From Lasiosphaeris hirsuta (Eukaryota; Ascomycota; Sordariomycetes; Sordariales; Lasiosphaeriaceae): 64,000 nt of DNA. Of this stretch, positions 1 to 11,939 are shown piece after piece. The notes below the pieces were generated by a model. That model saw nothing but the letters and a program-made list of their open reading frames with translations, was not told the DNA's origin and did no database searches. Every line of letters starts with the position of its first letter. The first letter of the stretch is position 1. Both the position numbers and the translations under genes were made by a program. The DNA lies in contig JAUKUA010000006.1 of the NCBI GenBank assembly GCA_030549175.1, forward strand, positions 3,162,001-3,226,000, in the 5' to 3' direction.

Positions 1-2652
1 TATAAACTTGGAGAAGGCTTCACAGCACCCATGGTGAGAGAGAGACAGAGAGACAGAGAGACCCGGCCGGGTCTTTTTATACCCCGTTGGTGGCACCCAA
101 CCCGAATCCCAGGAGCGAAAGGAGCCAGGAATCGGAGACAGCGAGATATGACAAGACGAAGAGACGAACCCCCCTCAAAAAAAAAAAAAAAAACAAATGC
201 ATCCCACGACATGACTGACACGACCGTTACGACCCTAGACCAACGACTACTTATCGACGACTTGGATCCGTTTCCTATTTCTTTTTTCTTTTGCTCCGGA
301 TTCACTTACTTCAGCATACTTTTTGGTGCTCTTTCTTGGATTTTCCATGCGTTACCTACCGTCAATTCAAAATAGCCCGCTTTTTTTTTTTGGTGGCCAC
401 GGCGGCCTTTCCATTCGCTCCCCCAGCTGGGTTACACAGAACCAGCTGGGGCAGGCCTGCCTTCCTCCAGCCAACTCGGATACGAAACACAACCACTCGG
501 AGGCGACTTTGGTAAACCGGACAGACCGCGATACAAATATGGATTGGAACCTTTGCCTTTGTTGCCGAACCACTAGATAACGGCCATCCGTTTCATCACT
601 GAATACGCAAAGTTGCTAAGTTCCAGGAGGGAAGGCAAGTCAACTTTTGAGGAAACACGTTTTGCCAGTTTTCCAGGGCTATTTTGTAACCAACTTGCAT
701 GGCTTCTTCCAACCTGGGCAGACCACGGGGATATTGGGTTTTCTAACCCCCATGATACGACGAGATGTCTATTTTCATTTCTCTCCGTTTTGCCCTGAGC
801 AACTTGCTCCTTGGCCTCTGTACCCTTGTTCAAGGGAAAGCATGTGAGAGGGCAGCCGGTTTTATCTTGCATAGCAACGACTTTGTGGTTGGCGCTTTTG
901 CTGCATTTTTCTTCATAGCCGTGGAGCCTTATTTTCTTTCAATGGAGGAAATTTCGAAGATGGGAAATATGGTTTCATACGATCTGGGAGGATGTTCGTG
1001 TTCAAAATTGGTGGACTTCCCAGTCACTTCAAGGGAGATTGGTTTCTGACAAGGGGAATTGGAGGGAATTCTGCCTTGGGTCTTGCTTGAGATGGATTGT
1101 GGATTGGCGTCAACGTTTGCGCTGCGGGCTACAACCGCCTCAATTATGAAACTGCAAAAAGGGGAGGGCTTTCTTTTATGAATTGACGACACACGAAACA
1201 AACTTACTAGCTAGGCACTAGGAGCTTCTCTCAGGAGAGTGATGATGATTATGAGAATATGTTTTTCTCCTCTCATATGGCTGAATGGACCGTTTTGGTG
1301 AATGATTGCGTTTGGCGCTTGGGTGATGTTGAGCAACGACGCATATTATGGTTGAGCAGGTGGTGTAACCAAGACGGAATAACCAGCTCGCCGGGCCAAG
1401 ATTGGGGAGTATAAATAGATAATGGGTTGACAAGTCACTTTGGAAGCGCACCACTAGGGTGGTGCTGGTGCCGGGACACATATTCACGGGAAGAGCGCGC
1501 CACGGGCCATGGAAGGCGCCGGCAAAGAGCCGACGGTGAGAGCGACACTGGTTCTTGTGTGAATGGTGAATGGCCTCCCGCTGAGCCAAGCTAGCCAAGT
1601 AGAATGGGTGGTTCAGTTACACGTCAACCTCGACCACCTATCTGGTGTGTGTACGTGTGGACCTGAGCCGTGTGACATGATTGACCAGCGTTTTGAAAGA
1701 TATGTTTCATGTTTCAAAACGGAGCTGGCCAACCAAGGGAGAGGAGCGTTCGTTCACAGAATGGATCGTCCAAGGATCACGCGGCATGTCACTCGTCACT
1801 GATTGCCTGCCCACCCAGGATTCTTCAACGGCGGTCCGGACTGAAGGGACGCAATGCACGACAGTATCGAGTTATTAAGTGTAAGCCTGGTAGTATGGGT
1901 ACAGAGCATTCCCATCAAAGGTGGTGTCCTCCTTCTTACGTCACACTGGTATTCACGAGAGGCATTTGCGACGCAGGTCCCCCATTGCTGAGCGAAGTCG
2001 AGCGTGAATGGCCAAAATCCATGAATAACTGAAACTTATGCACGGGGTACGAATGGAGTGTCCGTTTGGTCCCCTTTTTTGGTGTGGTCCCTGACTGGGA
2101 GTGGACCAATCTCGCCAGGGGAAATTGGCCTCAAATTCCCTGTCTGGCGCGGCCTTCGGCGGGGAAAGCACCGACCGCTTGACCTCCTAGCCTAGCTGGC
2201 CACAGCAGGTCACACAGGCCTCGAGCGCCTTATGAATCGACGTCCCACGCTGTCACGTACCGTTGCAGCGCCCCAGGGCGAACGAATACCAACTCAGGAC
2301 CTGACCGCATATTGCCCCCAAGAAAAAAAAAGCTCCAAGTGTCCTTCTCCTCGAGTCTCGCAGCTATTTCGTGCCTTTTTCCTTTCCTTTTTGCCTTGGA
2401 CCTCGATACAAGCTGCACACCAGTCTCTCGACACTTTCCGTCCCGTGATTCGAACTGACCCGTTTTCCCGCGACAGCTTTGTCCGCCAGAGAGTGGTCCC
2501 TTTTTGACCGGGGCTCCCACCAACATTCACGTTCCTGTCCTCAACAACGCAACCTTCCCGCCCACCATAAATATTTTGCCCTTCTTACACTCGTTACATA
2601 CCGTTCTTTTCCACTAAATTTCCCCTCTCTCACGACAATCCCACCAGAAATC
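1..2652. other. Gene-free left end and mpg1 promoter region
   Basis: I see no supportable gene here. Open frames on both strands are short and carry no recognisable domain. An A17 run lies at 177-193. The last 250 bases are pyrimidine-rich, with an AT-rich ATAAATATTTT element at about 2567-2577, roughly 80 bases before the mpg1 start codon. This looks like a fungal core promoter and 5' leader. Confidence 0.5.
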
Positions 2653-3994
2653 ATGAAGGGTAAGTTACAGGTCTGGCTCCAGGTCCCGAGTGCAATGGAT
2701 GCACCCCATTGCGAAGGACGCCCCGGCTAACCGGCTCTCTTGCTTGCAGCTCTTATTCTTGTCGGCGGCTTTGGCACCCGCCTTCGCCCTCTGGTATGTC
2801 GTCCTCGATCAGCGCCCCGCGTCAAGAAGCGCACCGCTGCGTCCAGTCGTAGCTAACAATCGCTCCCCACAGACGTTGACCATGCCGAAGCCCCTGGTGG
2901 AGTTTGGCAACAAGCGCATGATCCTACACCAGATCGAGGCCCTCGCAGCCGCAGGTGTCACAGATATCGTGCTCGCCGTCAACTACCGCCCCGAGGTTAT
3001 GGAGAAGTACTTGCGCGAGGTGGGTGGTTCTTCCGATCCTTCCTGCACATCCCATAGGCAGAGAGAAGCACAGCCAACTAATCTGTACCCCAATTAGTAT
3101 GAGGAGCAATTCGGCATCAACATTACCATCTCGATCGAAAGCGAACCCCTTGGCACCGCCGGCCCCTTAAAGCTGGCTGAGGAGACCCTCAGCAAGGACG
3201 ACACGCCATTCTTCGTCCTCAATTCCGACGTAACCTGCGAATACCCCTTTAAGGAACTCGCCGCGTTCCACAAGTCGCACGGCGATGAGGGCACCATCGT
3301 TGTAACAAAGGTGGAGGAGCCGTCCAAGTACGGTGTTATCGTTCACAAACCCAACCACGCCTCCCGAATTGATCGATTCGTGGAGAAGCCCGTCGAGTTC
3401 GTCGGCAACCGCATCAATGCCGGTATCTACATCCTCAACACATCGGTCCTTAAGCGCATTGAGCTACGGCCTACTTCGATCGAGCAGGAGACATTTCCCG
3501 CTATGGTCAAGGACGGGCAGCTCCATTCATTCGACCTTGACGGCTTTTGGATGGATGTTGGTCAACCCAAGGACTTTTTGACAGGCACCTGTCTGTACCT
3601 GTCCTCCCTCACAAAGAAGGGCAACAAGACTCTTTCGTCGCCCTCGCTACCGTACGTGCACGGCGGCAACGTATTGATCGACCCATCGGCAAAGATTGGC
3701 AAGAACTGCAGAATAGGACCCAACGTCACGATTGGCCCCGATGTCGTGGTCGGCGATGGCGTCCGGCTGCAGCGCTGCGTGCTGCTCTCGGGCTCCAAGG
3801 TCAAGGACCATGCCTGGGTGAAGAGCACTATTGTCGGCTGGAACAGCACAGTGGGCAAGTGGGCCCGCCTCGAGAATGTGACAGTTCTCGGTGACGACGT
3901 CACTATTGGCGACGAGATCTACGTCAACGGCGGGAGCATTCTGCCGCACAAGACTATCAAGGCCAATGTCGACGTACCTGCCATTATCATGTAA
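2653..3994 (+). CDS. mpg1: Mannose-1-phosphate guanylyltransferase (GDP-mannose pyrophosphorylase)
   Basis: The enzyme makes GDP-mannose from mannose-1-phosphate and GTP in the cytosol, supplying protein glycosylation, GPI anchors and cell-wall mannan. Exons are 2653-2659, 2750-2793, 2873-3019 and 3098-3994, giving 364 residues, the usual fungal length. The first exon is only 7 nt (ATGAAGG), so the nucleotidyltransferase signature [11 protein letters not shown] at residues 8-18 is assembled across three exons and followed by [10 protein letters not shown]. The C-terminal part, from about residue 245, has the repeated [IV][16 protein letters not shown] pattern of a left-handed beta-helix. All three introns have GT-AG ends and the phases fit. 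The start is fixed because only the ATG at 2653, spliced at 2660, gives the conserved MKALILVGG N-terminus. The assignment rests on family similarity and is very secure. Confidence 0.97.
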
Positions 3995-4883
3995 CGCTGG
4001 TTGCAAACATGGAAAATCTGGCGGATCCGTATCGCTCAAACCTTGACTCGATCACCTCTTCGCATTATATACGCTTTTAAATGTCCAATTCGCATACTGC
4101 AACTTCATAATACCGGAAAGACTCGCAAAACTCCGCTCTTTCCTTTCTTCTCTTTTCGCTATTCTTTTACTTTGATTTCCACACCATAAAAGGGGCATGG
4201 CGGCTTGGTCTCTCTCTGGCTTACTTACATTTGACGCGGCGATGGTTGAGCGAAAGAGCCAAGCGGGAAGGCTATAGAGCCGGCGGAGGACGACGGAAAC
4301 CGACACATCTCAACACTCGCAAACTTGACGAAAAGGGGAGAGGGCAGGTGGGTGGGGGTCGGGCGTGCGCACGACATTAACAGGACATTTAATGATTGGG
4401 CATTGGGGGATGGCATTGTTTTTCCCAGGCGTGGGGAACCCATAGATCCCGGATTTAGGTGCTGCGTGGTGCAGCACACGGCGACTTGCCGTTATCAGGG
4501 AATTTATTGTCTTTTCATGGCTGAAGACTCTCTCGGGATAGATAAAAGCCCGTGATGGCGTGTGCTTTTTTGTTTTGAGGGACTGGTTGTCTTGTTTGCT
4601 GATGTATCCATTCTTCCTCTCTGCGACCTACCTGGGAGCTGGTTCCTGTGCTGCCGAAGCTGGAATATACGTGGCACGGGGAAATCCTGCAATGCGATTC
4701 GATGCGCTTTGGGATGCCTTGAGTCTGACTGTCTATGGAGTCGATGCTCACTGGTCCGTGCATTTTAAAGTCCTTTGTCATTCGTCACAATGCACAGATG
4801 GGACAGTCCCACTATCGGAGTCAGGTTGCGGGGATTCCAAGAAGGTGTTGTAACTCGGCCATCTCCAACAACAACACAAGTTC
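3995..4883. other. mpg1 3' region
   Basis: This gene-free stretch lies between mpg1 and the tRNA gene. I see no RNA gene or repeat. A short T-rich segment at about 4138-4180 probably belongs to the mpg1 3' untranslated region. Confidence 0.4.
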
Positions 4884-4966
4884 GGTCCTATAGTGTAGTG
4901 GTTAGCACGTGGGTTTTTGAGCAATCATCACCTACCCGAGTCCCAAGTTCGAACCTTGGTAGGACC
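4884..4966 (+). tRNA. tRNA-Gln (anticodon UUG) with a 12-nt intron
   Basis: The cloverleaf folds by eye. The acceptor stem GGTCCTA (4884-4890) pairs perfectly with TAGGACC (4960-4966). The D arm is GTGT/GCAC, and the T arm is CCAAG-TTCGAAC-CTTGG. The anticodon stem TGGGT pairs with ACCCG, with one G-U pair. The anticodon TTG at 4917-4919 reads CAA (glutamine). A 12-nt intron (4921-4932) lies after position 37, the canonical site cut by the tRNA-splicing endonuclease. The mature length is 71 nt before CCA addition. Internal A and B boxes serve as the pol III promoter, and short T runs follow. Confidence 0.95.
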
Positions 4967-5798
4967 TTGTTTTTAATACTTTTGCACACACATACTATTC
5001 TGTTATCATTTTGGATTTTCTTTTTGCGAAAGTCCGGAGTATTGTGTCGGAATTTTTGCGATGTGTTTGTTGGGAGTCGACTGCGAAAACGCACTCGGTT
5101 TTTCTTGGTATTTTTTGGTTACCAAAAGGTATTACTTCCGCTATTGTAGCCATTGGTACGCAGTCAAGGGCCATTGTATTCGAATGCGCACCGTAGTTTG
5201 TATAACTTGGTGGTTTGCATCAGCTTCATTGTGCCCTGCAATTGACCAAGGACAAGGATTGTCGAGTTGGCGGTTGACGTTTGCCGAGCGAGTCGGACAA
5301 CGAACTAGTTATCAACCGGCTAGAAACTTGACTGGCGATCTTTTGGGGCATGTAGTCCATATTTGGACTTTGTCTCCTACAATTTTATCTTGTATCTTTC
5401 GACAGAAATAGGAAGTAGGTGGTAATCCGAAAGGCAATGGGGTAAACTACGTCACGCTCCAATGTTACGAAATAGAGAAGAGATATCGAAACCTCGTCTT
5501 CACTCAACTCGCCGTTTACTTTCCGGCTTCCTCCGATATTTGATCACTGACTCCCCCAGTGTCCAACTACTAGGCACATGTGGCTTTGGGCAAGAAAATA
5601 ACGGCCAGCCCTAAGTGCAACGCTTCCCACACCCGGATCCATCAGGCTCATAGAATGCGCAATACTCCAACAGCCAATGTGAAGTTCCGGACGAAACCTA
5701 CACAATGCATTCTTGTAGCCCACACCCCTGTTTGCTTATTGACGACGATAAAGTTGAGGTTTCGACGAATAGGCACGCCAAGTGGAACTGATGACAAT

Positions 5799-5851
<53 letters not shown>

Positions 5852-7112
5852 TTTCCTGTCTTTCCCGGTTTTCATCTCGAGTAACGTGTTGATCAGACAA
5901 GAAACACGAGAAGTATTCAATCGATCGACCAGAGCCCCTCTATTGGGATATCTATCATTAGTTTTACTTCCATTGGCTTCTGAAGCAGCCAGCCACCGGT
6001 GCTGGCCACGGCTTATACTTAGGAGTCTCTTTGTTTAGGAGAGTATGTTGAAGATCGGACACATAGCACAATACCTAGTGGGGCAGCTTTCTTTTTAGCT
6101 CCATCTCATGACGCCTCAAAATCGACTGCTCCTACCTAACCAACTAAATAACCATGTGGCTTTTGGGGTTGGTGCTAACACGAGACATCGGGAGGATCAC
6201 ACCAGAGGACCGGGCTCGGGCCAGCGGGCGATTTCTCCAAAGATACGAGATTCACCATCTAGGCTGGCAGTGCCTGGCCTGCACCTCGACCGACGTTCCA
6301 GGCCCTCGCACCCCCAATCTTTCCCCCTGCGACTCGAGGACCGGGATGCCCCTGAAATTGGGCGCAACCCCCACAGATATTCCTCCAATGGCTCGTGCCA
6401 ATTGCCTGCCCGAGCTTGTCGTCTTGCCCATGCGGTGTTCCTGCGATGCGCCTGCACGTCTTTCCCCAGTAATTTTTTTTTGGAGCTGAAAGCCACTTTC
6501 AATCCGTGAGCATCAAGTTACGAAGTCGACGTACTGAGTCGGGTGTCGGAGGGCTCAGGTTGAAGATCGCCTAGAACAGCACAACAGTTGCCAACAAGCT
6601 CTATCAAAAATCGGATCGACTCGCACACTAAAGGCGAGATGTGGAAACTGCAGGCCTCAAGGCTCGCGCTCGGCGCTCCGGCTGCGAGTTCAAGGTGCAC
6701 CAGGGAATCCAAGATGGGCCGGTGGCTGGTTGCTTTCTCCCGTTTCAAACAGACTCGCGAGCGTCGTAGCTAGGGTCAGGCCCCCAAGGAGTCCAAGGTC
6801 TCCAAAGTCTCCAGGGCCCATGGAGATGCGCGTCTCGTTGCGCGTGACGTACCCTTCCGAGCCTCTCGAAGCAACGGCCGGGTGCAGATCTCCCCCATTG
6901 CCCCTCCCACTCCTTCCCCCCTCCTGATCGGGTGTCCTTTACCCCGCGCCCGAGACCACGTCCGTTCCCGATCCCACACCTACTCTTTATCCCCGTGGTA
7001 TACCCCCATTCTCACTCTTGCCGCTGTCGCTGGTGCATCCCAATCCCGCCTCTTTCGGTCCAGCTGTCCGCCCCTCAAGACCAGGTCAAGGACAAGCAGC
7101 ACGACAGCGATC
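4967..7112. other. Gene-free interval and glycerol kinase promoter
   Basis: No supportable gene. The interval contains a (TC)23 microsatellite, listed separately. The CT-rich stretch at about 6890-7080 looks like the promoter and 5' leader of the glycerol kinase gene. Confidence 0.4.
5803..5848. repeat. (TC)23 dinucleotide microsatellite
   Basis: An uninterrupted TC run, flanked by unique sequence and not inside any supported gene. Confidence 0.97.
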
Positions 7113-8955
7113 ATGGGCAATGGCGCACAAACCGAATGGATGCCTCTAGATGCCGCGCCGAAACGCGCCATTGTGCCCGCCCTCGATGACCTGGACACCG
7201 ACGAGTCGAGCAAGAGAGTGAAAACAAGCGGAGCCGCCTCCCACTTCGAGGAACACCTGCCGCAAGGCATCATAGAGACCAAGGAGGAGCTGAGGCGCCA
7301 CTGGTTTGTCGGCAGCATTGATCAGGGCACCACTTCCTCACGCTTCCTCATCTTCAACGGCGAGGGCGAGCCCGTTGTGAGCCACCAAATAGAGTTTGAG
7401 AATCTGTATCCAGAATCTGGGTATGGCACTCGACCTCTCGCCACCTTCCCCACCTTCCTTGCTAATGCCATGCCAGGTGGCATGAACACGAACCGCTCGA
7501 GCTGCTCAGCTCTGTCGAGGAGTGTATCGAGGAGGCCATGCGCAAGTTTGCCGACCTAGGTTACCCCAAAGCCCACATCCGGTCCATCGGCATTACGAAC
7601 CAGCGCGAGACGACGGTAGTGTGGGACAGCACCACGGGTGAGCCGTTGTACAACGCTGTCGTCTGGCCCGACACGCGCACAAAGGCCCTCGTACGGGAAC
7701 TCAAGGCGCGTGGCGCCGCCGACACCCTCACCGAACTCTGTGGCCTGCCCCTGTCCACCTACCCCAGCAGCGTCAAGCTTCTCTGGCTCATCCAAAATGT
7801 CGACGCCGTCAAGCAGGCATACGATGAGGGCCGCCTCGCCTTCGGCACCGTTGACTCGTGGCTCATCTACAAGCTCAACGGCGGACACCAAATCGACAAG
7901 CCCATCCACGTGACAGACAGCACCAATGCGAGCAGGACCATGTTCATGAACTTGCGAACGCTGCAATACGACGACAAGCTGCTGTCCTTCTTCGGCATCG
8001 ACCCCAACAAGATCCAACTACCTCGCATCGTGCCCTCTTCGGACCCCGAGTGCTTTGGCAAGGTGGCGAATGGCGCTTTGGCTGGCATTAGGATCGCTGG
8101 CTGCCTAGGCGACCAGTCGAGCGCCTTGGTCGGCCAAGGCGGCTTCAGCCCGGGCCAGGCCAAGAACACATACGGCACAGGGTGTTTCTTGCTGTACAAT
8201 GTTGGCACAGAACCCGTCATCTCAAAATACGGACTGCTGGCCACGGTGGCATACGATTTTGGTGGGGACAGCAAGCCGGTGTACGCGTTGGAGGGGAGCA
8301 TAGCGGTCGCTGGCTCAGGTGTCAAGTTCTTGACGAACAACCTGGGCTTCGTGGCCGAGTCATCCCAGATCACGGAGCTTGCTGGGTCCGTCAAGGACAG
8401 CGGAGGTGTTGTTTTCGTGACTGCCTTTAGCGGGTTGTTTGCGCCGTATTGGATTGACGATGCCAAGGGAACCCTGTGTAAGTCCCTGATGCCCCCATAT
8501 CTCGCAGCTGTGCATATCTAACCGACCCAAAAGTTGGCATCACACAGCACACTTCCAAGGGCCACATCGCCCGCGCCACCCTCGAAGCAACCTGCTTCCA
8601 AACTCGCGCCATCCTCGACGCCATGGAGAAGGACTCTGGTCACAAGCTCGAATCCCTCGCCGTCGACGGTGGCCTCTCCAACTCGGACCTCTGCATGCAG
8701 ACGCAGGCCGACATCAGCGGCATACCCGTCGACCGCCCCGCCATGCGTGAGACGACGGCGCTTGGCGCCGCTATCGCCGCCGGACTCGCCACCGGCGTGT
8801 GGCGCCAGCTGGATGACTTGAAGCAGGTCAACAGGACGGGGAGAATGGTGTTTACGCCAAAGATGGAGAGACCGGCCGCCGAGAAGCTGTTCAAGAAGTG
8901 GGGGCAGGCTGTCGAGATGAGCCGGGGCTGGGTACAGGATCATTTGGAGGATTGA
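7113..8955 (+). CDS. gut1: Glycerol kinase (FGGY family)
   Basis: The enzyme phosphorylates glycerol with ATP to glycerol-3-phosphate, the first cytosolic step of glycerol use. Exons are 7113-7420, 7477-8477 and 8534-8955, giving 576 residues. The phosphate-binding motif SIDQGTTSSR is at residues 68-77. GWHEHEP is created exactly across the first splice. TNQRETT, WPDTR and the FGGY signature region GFSPGQAKNTYGTGC follow, and the glycine-rich AVDGGLSNSD is in the last exon. The second splice restores FGITQHTSKGHIARAT. The roughly 65 residues before the kinase fold are charged and contain SSKRVKTSG; such an extension is absent from bacterial GlpK. The start at 7113 is the first ATG in this frame that leaves a plausible CT-rich leader, so the exact N-terminus is less certain than the rest. 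Confidence 0.96.
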
Positions 8956-10475
8956 ACAATAAAATGAGTGTGTGGGGAAATTTGTAACCGCCCGGGGTGG
9001 ACGTATTGGATTTGGGTAGCGGGGTATGATGTTGGACGTGAACGTGATGATGGTTTAAGAGGTCACTCTTTGGATGAGCACTCTTTCAGATGAGCGGGTG
9101 TAGGGCAAGGTCCTGGTTTTGGGTGGGGGTGGTGTGGTTTGTTTCGTGGTCGCGTTCTTTAAGAATACCTATTGTCCGCGATGGCCTTGTATTACTGGGG
9201 ATTATGTACTTTTAATAGCATCGTGTAGGCGTCTTTTTTGTCGCATTGTTTGCCATGTACCCCCATATTTGTGCTGCGGCATGTAATTGGGCGAGGAAAT
9301 GGGTACTAGAAAGCATTGAATTTGGTTGGATAGTCTGAGAATAAACATTATATACTCTCCCCAAGTTACACTGGGAAGTTACACTTGGGGGCCTTGTGAC
9401 CAAATTCCTGTCGCGTGAGTGGTACGGTCGATCTTGCTATGCTTTATATGGGCTTCGTTACCCATTGCCTCCAACTTCCAATAACAGTCCCTTTTTCTCC
9501 TCCCCACTTCCACAATGCGGCTCACCTGCTGCCACAAGCCTGAGACGATGCCGATAGTGACATCGATAGGTAATCACCGTCGTCGAGCATGGCCAAGATA
9601 CCACCCTGAAGGCCATTTGCCAGAGCTTTTTGCTGGTGATCAAACTCGTAGGTCTCATAGGCAGCCCTGTCGTTTTTTTCCCTTCTCACATGGCTCTATA
9701 GTAAGACGGTTACGTCGGTCAACTTTGTGTTAAATAGTCTAGTGGAAAGTTGCAACACACCTGACGTTGATGACTTTCTGATGGAGCAGATGAATGAGCC
9801 TTCTCCTCAATATTCTTTTGGCAGGGTTGAATCTGATCATCGTGGTCGAGAATGGGGGTTGGGGTAGAAAGCTGGATAGCTATGGGCGGGGAAAGGAAAG
9901 AGTTCCAATTTGGTACATGGCAGTCGGGTTGTCCAAGGGACAATGTCAACAAAAGGGGTGAATTTCTCTAGTAAACACCCGGCAACCGCAGCATGCTTGT
10001 CAAGACTCGTTCACGTCACGCAACCACATGGATTCCATCATCCCATTGAAACGTAAGTGAGTAACAACACCATGATAGTACCTGAAATGCCACCAGCCTA
10101 TATATGCGTTAAACCTCCATGAAACAAAGAGAAACTAACACTCTCCGTTTTCTCTTAACCCCATCCATGAGCCTGTAGCCACCGTGTCTGGTATATAGTA
10201 TTATGCTGTAGTAAACCCCTCGAGCGGCCTGCCCAATTCGCCCCAACTCCTCGAGCGCCTAGCCATCACAAAGAGAACCTTTTCCATTTTCCATACCCAT
10301 GCGGCCATGCAAAATAGGCAGAGAAATGCCCACCCCCAAGTAATATAGAGAAATGACCCTAACGAAATCGCATGGCCCGGTTCATATCATGGAGTACCGA
10401 GTTCATGATTATAATGTCCGAGCTCATATATCGTAACCCGCCTCATCCCACCTACTCCTTCCATCCTTATCTCTC
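8956..10475. other. Convergent intergenic region
   Basis: This lies between the 3' ends of the glycerol kinase and protein kinase genes. I find no gene, RNA or repeat. The AT-rich segment at about 10040-10400 probably contains the 3' untranslated region of the kinase gene. Confidence 0.4.
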
Positions 10476-11939
10476 TCAGTCTCCGCCCTCGGCAGCCTGC
10501 CCCACCTCAGCCACCACCAACAGCGAATTCCTCCGATTAGCCGCCGCCAGGGAGCTCAGTGTAGGACTCCTAATCATGGTCGGGCTGCCCGAGCGCTGGC
10601 TGCTGCTCCGCTGGCTGCTACTCCGCTGGCTGCCCGACTTGGGGGTGAACCGGCCCGTCATGCGCTCCTCCTCGCACGTTTGGCACGGACCGGGGCAGCC
10701 GGGGACGTCGTAGAGATGCCGGAAGAGGGGATACAAGTCCTGGGCGTAGGGCCGCTTGGCGAAGTCGCCGTGCATCATCTGGCCAATGGTGGGCAGCACG
10801 CTGACGATGGCCTTGAGCGAGCCGAGCCGAAGCTTTTCGTCCGGTGCGGTCTTGGCCGTCTCTTCATCAGCGATGTGGGCCAGCTCAGACAGGTACTGGT
10901 CGAGGCCCTGCAGGGATTCACTGTATTTGAAGTCCTCGTTGGGATGCCCACGGCCCAATTGATCCTCGGCGAAGCGTGGGAGACGGCCGAGGAGGACCGT
11001 TGCCATTTCGAGATACACGCAGCCGAGAGAGAAGATGTCGGACCGCTCGTCCCGGGTCGTCTCGTGCATTGCCTCGGGATCTGCGTACTTGAGGGTCTTA
11101 GCTGTCGGACCATCAGAGTGGTGACCTGTCTCGAAGTGTTTCGAAAGACCAAAGTCGGTCAGGACGGGCAGGCCGAAGTGGTCAATGACGACGTTCTCGG
11201 GTTTGATGTCCTTGTGTCTGATCCGAACGTTGGACTTGTGCAAGTAAGCGACAGCCTGGGCCAGACAACCAAAATAAGTGTGCATATATGGCACCTTCCA
11301 CCAGTCGTTATCGTGAGTTGGGTGCGGGATACACTGCTGCATAAACATCTGCAGGTTGCACGGAGCCGGCGGATACATGGCAATGCCTAAGATGTGCTTC
11401 TTGATAATTTGGTCGTTGCGGTGGACGACTTCGCGAGGCCGGTTGAGTCGCGGCCGGCTGACCTCAAGCTCCCGAGTCCGGATGCAGTAGTCTTCGAAGG
11501 AAGCCACGTAGACGACAATGTGCGGGTGTCTTATGGCCGACATATTGCGAACCTCTTGCAGGGCCAGCCTTCTGGCGTTACTGTTGGGCCCGGGGGGGCG
11601 GAGACTTTCCTTACAAACGATGACCTTGAGGGCCATCGGCCGGTGGTAAGTGTAGCCTTTGGGGGCCTTGACTCTATAGACAATTGTCGAACCGGACTCT
11701 CCCAGGTGATCCTCATATTGGAATGGCTGCGGCTGGTTGGGATATTCCTTGTTGGCATGGTGAAGCACTTTGTGCTTTCGGGGATCTAGGCCGGCCTCAA
11801 GTACCGGCTGGACCCAGGCGTCGTCTGTCTCCTCTCCGGCTCGGTCCCAAACAAAGTTTTCGTGGTCCTGGGCCTCGAGGTACTCGCTGATAGGAACAAG
11901 AGCCTGGGAGGAGTGACTGTTCTCCGAGTGAAACGACAT
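10476..11939 (-). CDS. Serine/threonine protein kinase
   Basis: A single-exon protein of 487 residues from the ATG at 11939. The frame stays open to another ATG at 12035, but the 11939 start (MSFHSEN) is preferred because the upstream part is low-complexity. Kinase landmarks, numbered from that start, are a degenerate glycine loop LGESGSTIVY (79-88), lysine 105 in MALKV, glutamate 129 in LALQEV, the catalytic loop RHKDIKPEN (241-249), DFG (262-264) and a PEA motif for APE. The HRD arginine is lysine (HKD), which still leaves the catalytic Asp, so activity is likely. The tail holds CPGPCQTCEEE and three QRSSS-type repeats. It resembles the large fungus-specific group of soluble kinases; I cannot name an ortholog or substrate. 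Confidence 0.88.
   Translation of the reverse strand: MSFHSENSHSSQALVPISEYLEAQDHENFVWDRAGEETDDAWVQPVLEAGLDPRKHKVLHHANKEYPNQPQPFQYEDHLGESGSTIVYRVKAPKGYTYHRPMALKVIVCKESLRPPGPNSNARRLALQEVRNMSAIRHPHIVVYVASFEDYCIRTRELEVSRPRLNRPREVVHRNDQIIKKHILGIAMYPPAPCNLQMFMQQCIPHPTHDNDWWKVPYMHTYFGCLAQAVAYLHKSNVRIRHKDIKPENVVIDHFGLPVLTDFGLSKHFETGHHSDGPTAKTLKYADPEAMHETTRDERSDIFSLGCVYLEMATVLLGRLPRFAEDQLGRGHPNEDFKYSESLQGLDQYLSELAHIADEETAKTAPDEKLRLGSLKAIVSVLPTIGQMMHGDFAKRPYAQDLYPLFRHLYDVPGCPGPCQTCEEERMTGRFTPKSGSQRSSSQRSSSQRSGSPTMIRSPTLSSLAAANRRNSLLVVAEVGQAAEGGD

Noticed and set aside
28..60. ATG followed directly by GTGAGA at 31-39, resembling a one-codon first exon
   Set aside because: No downstream acceptor and coding exon could be linked. 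The GAGA-rich sequence makes the donor match unconvincing.
10680..11390. 236-codon plus-strand frame
   Set aside because: Antisense shadow of the protein kinase gene.
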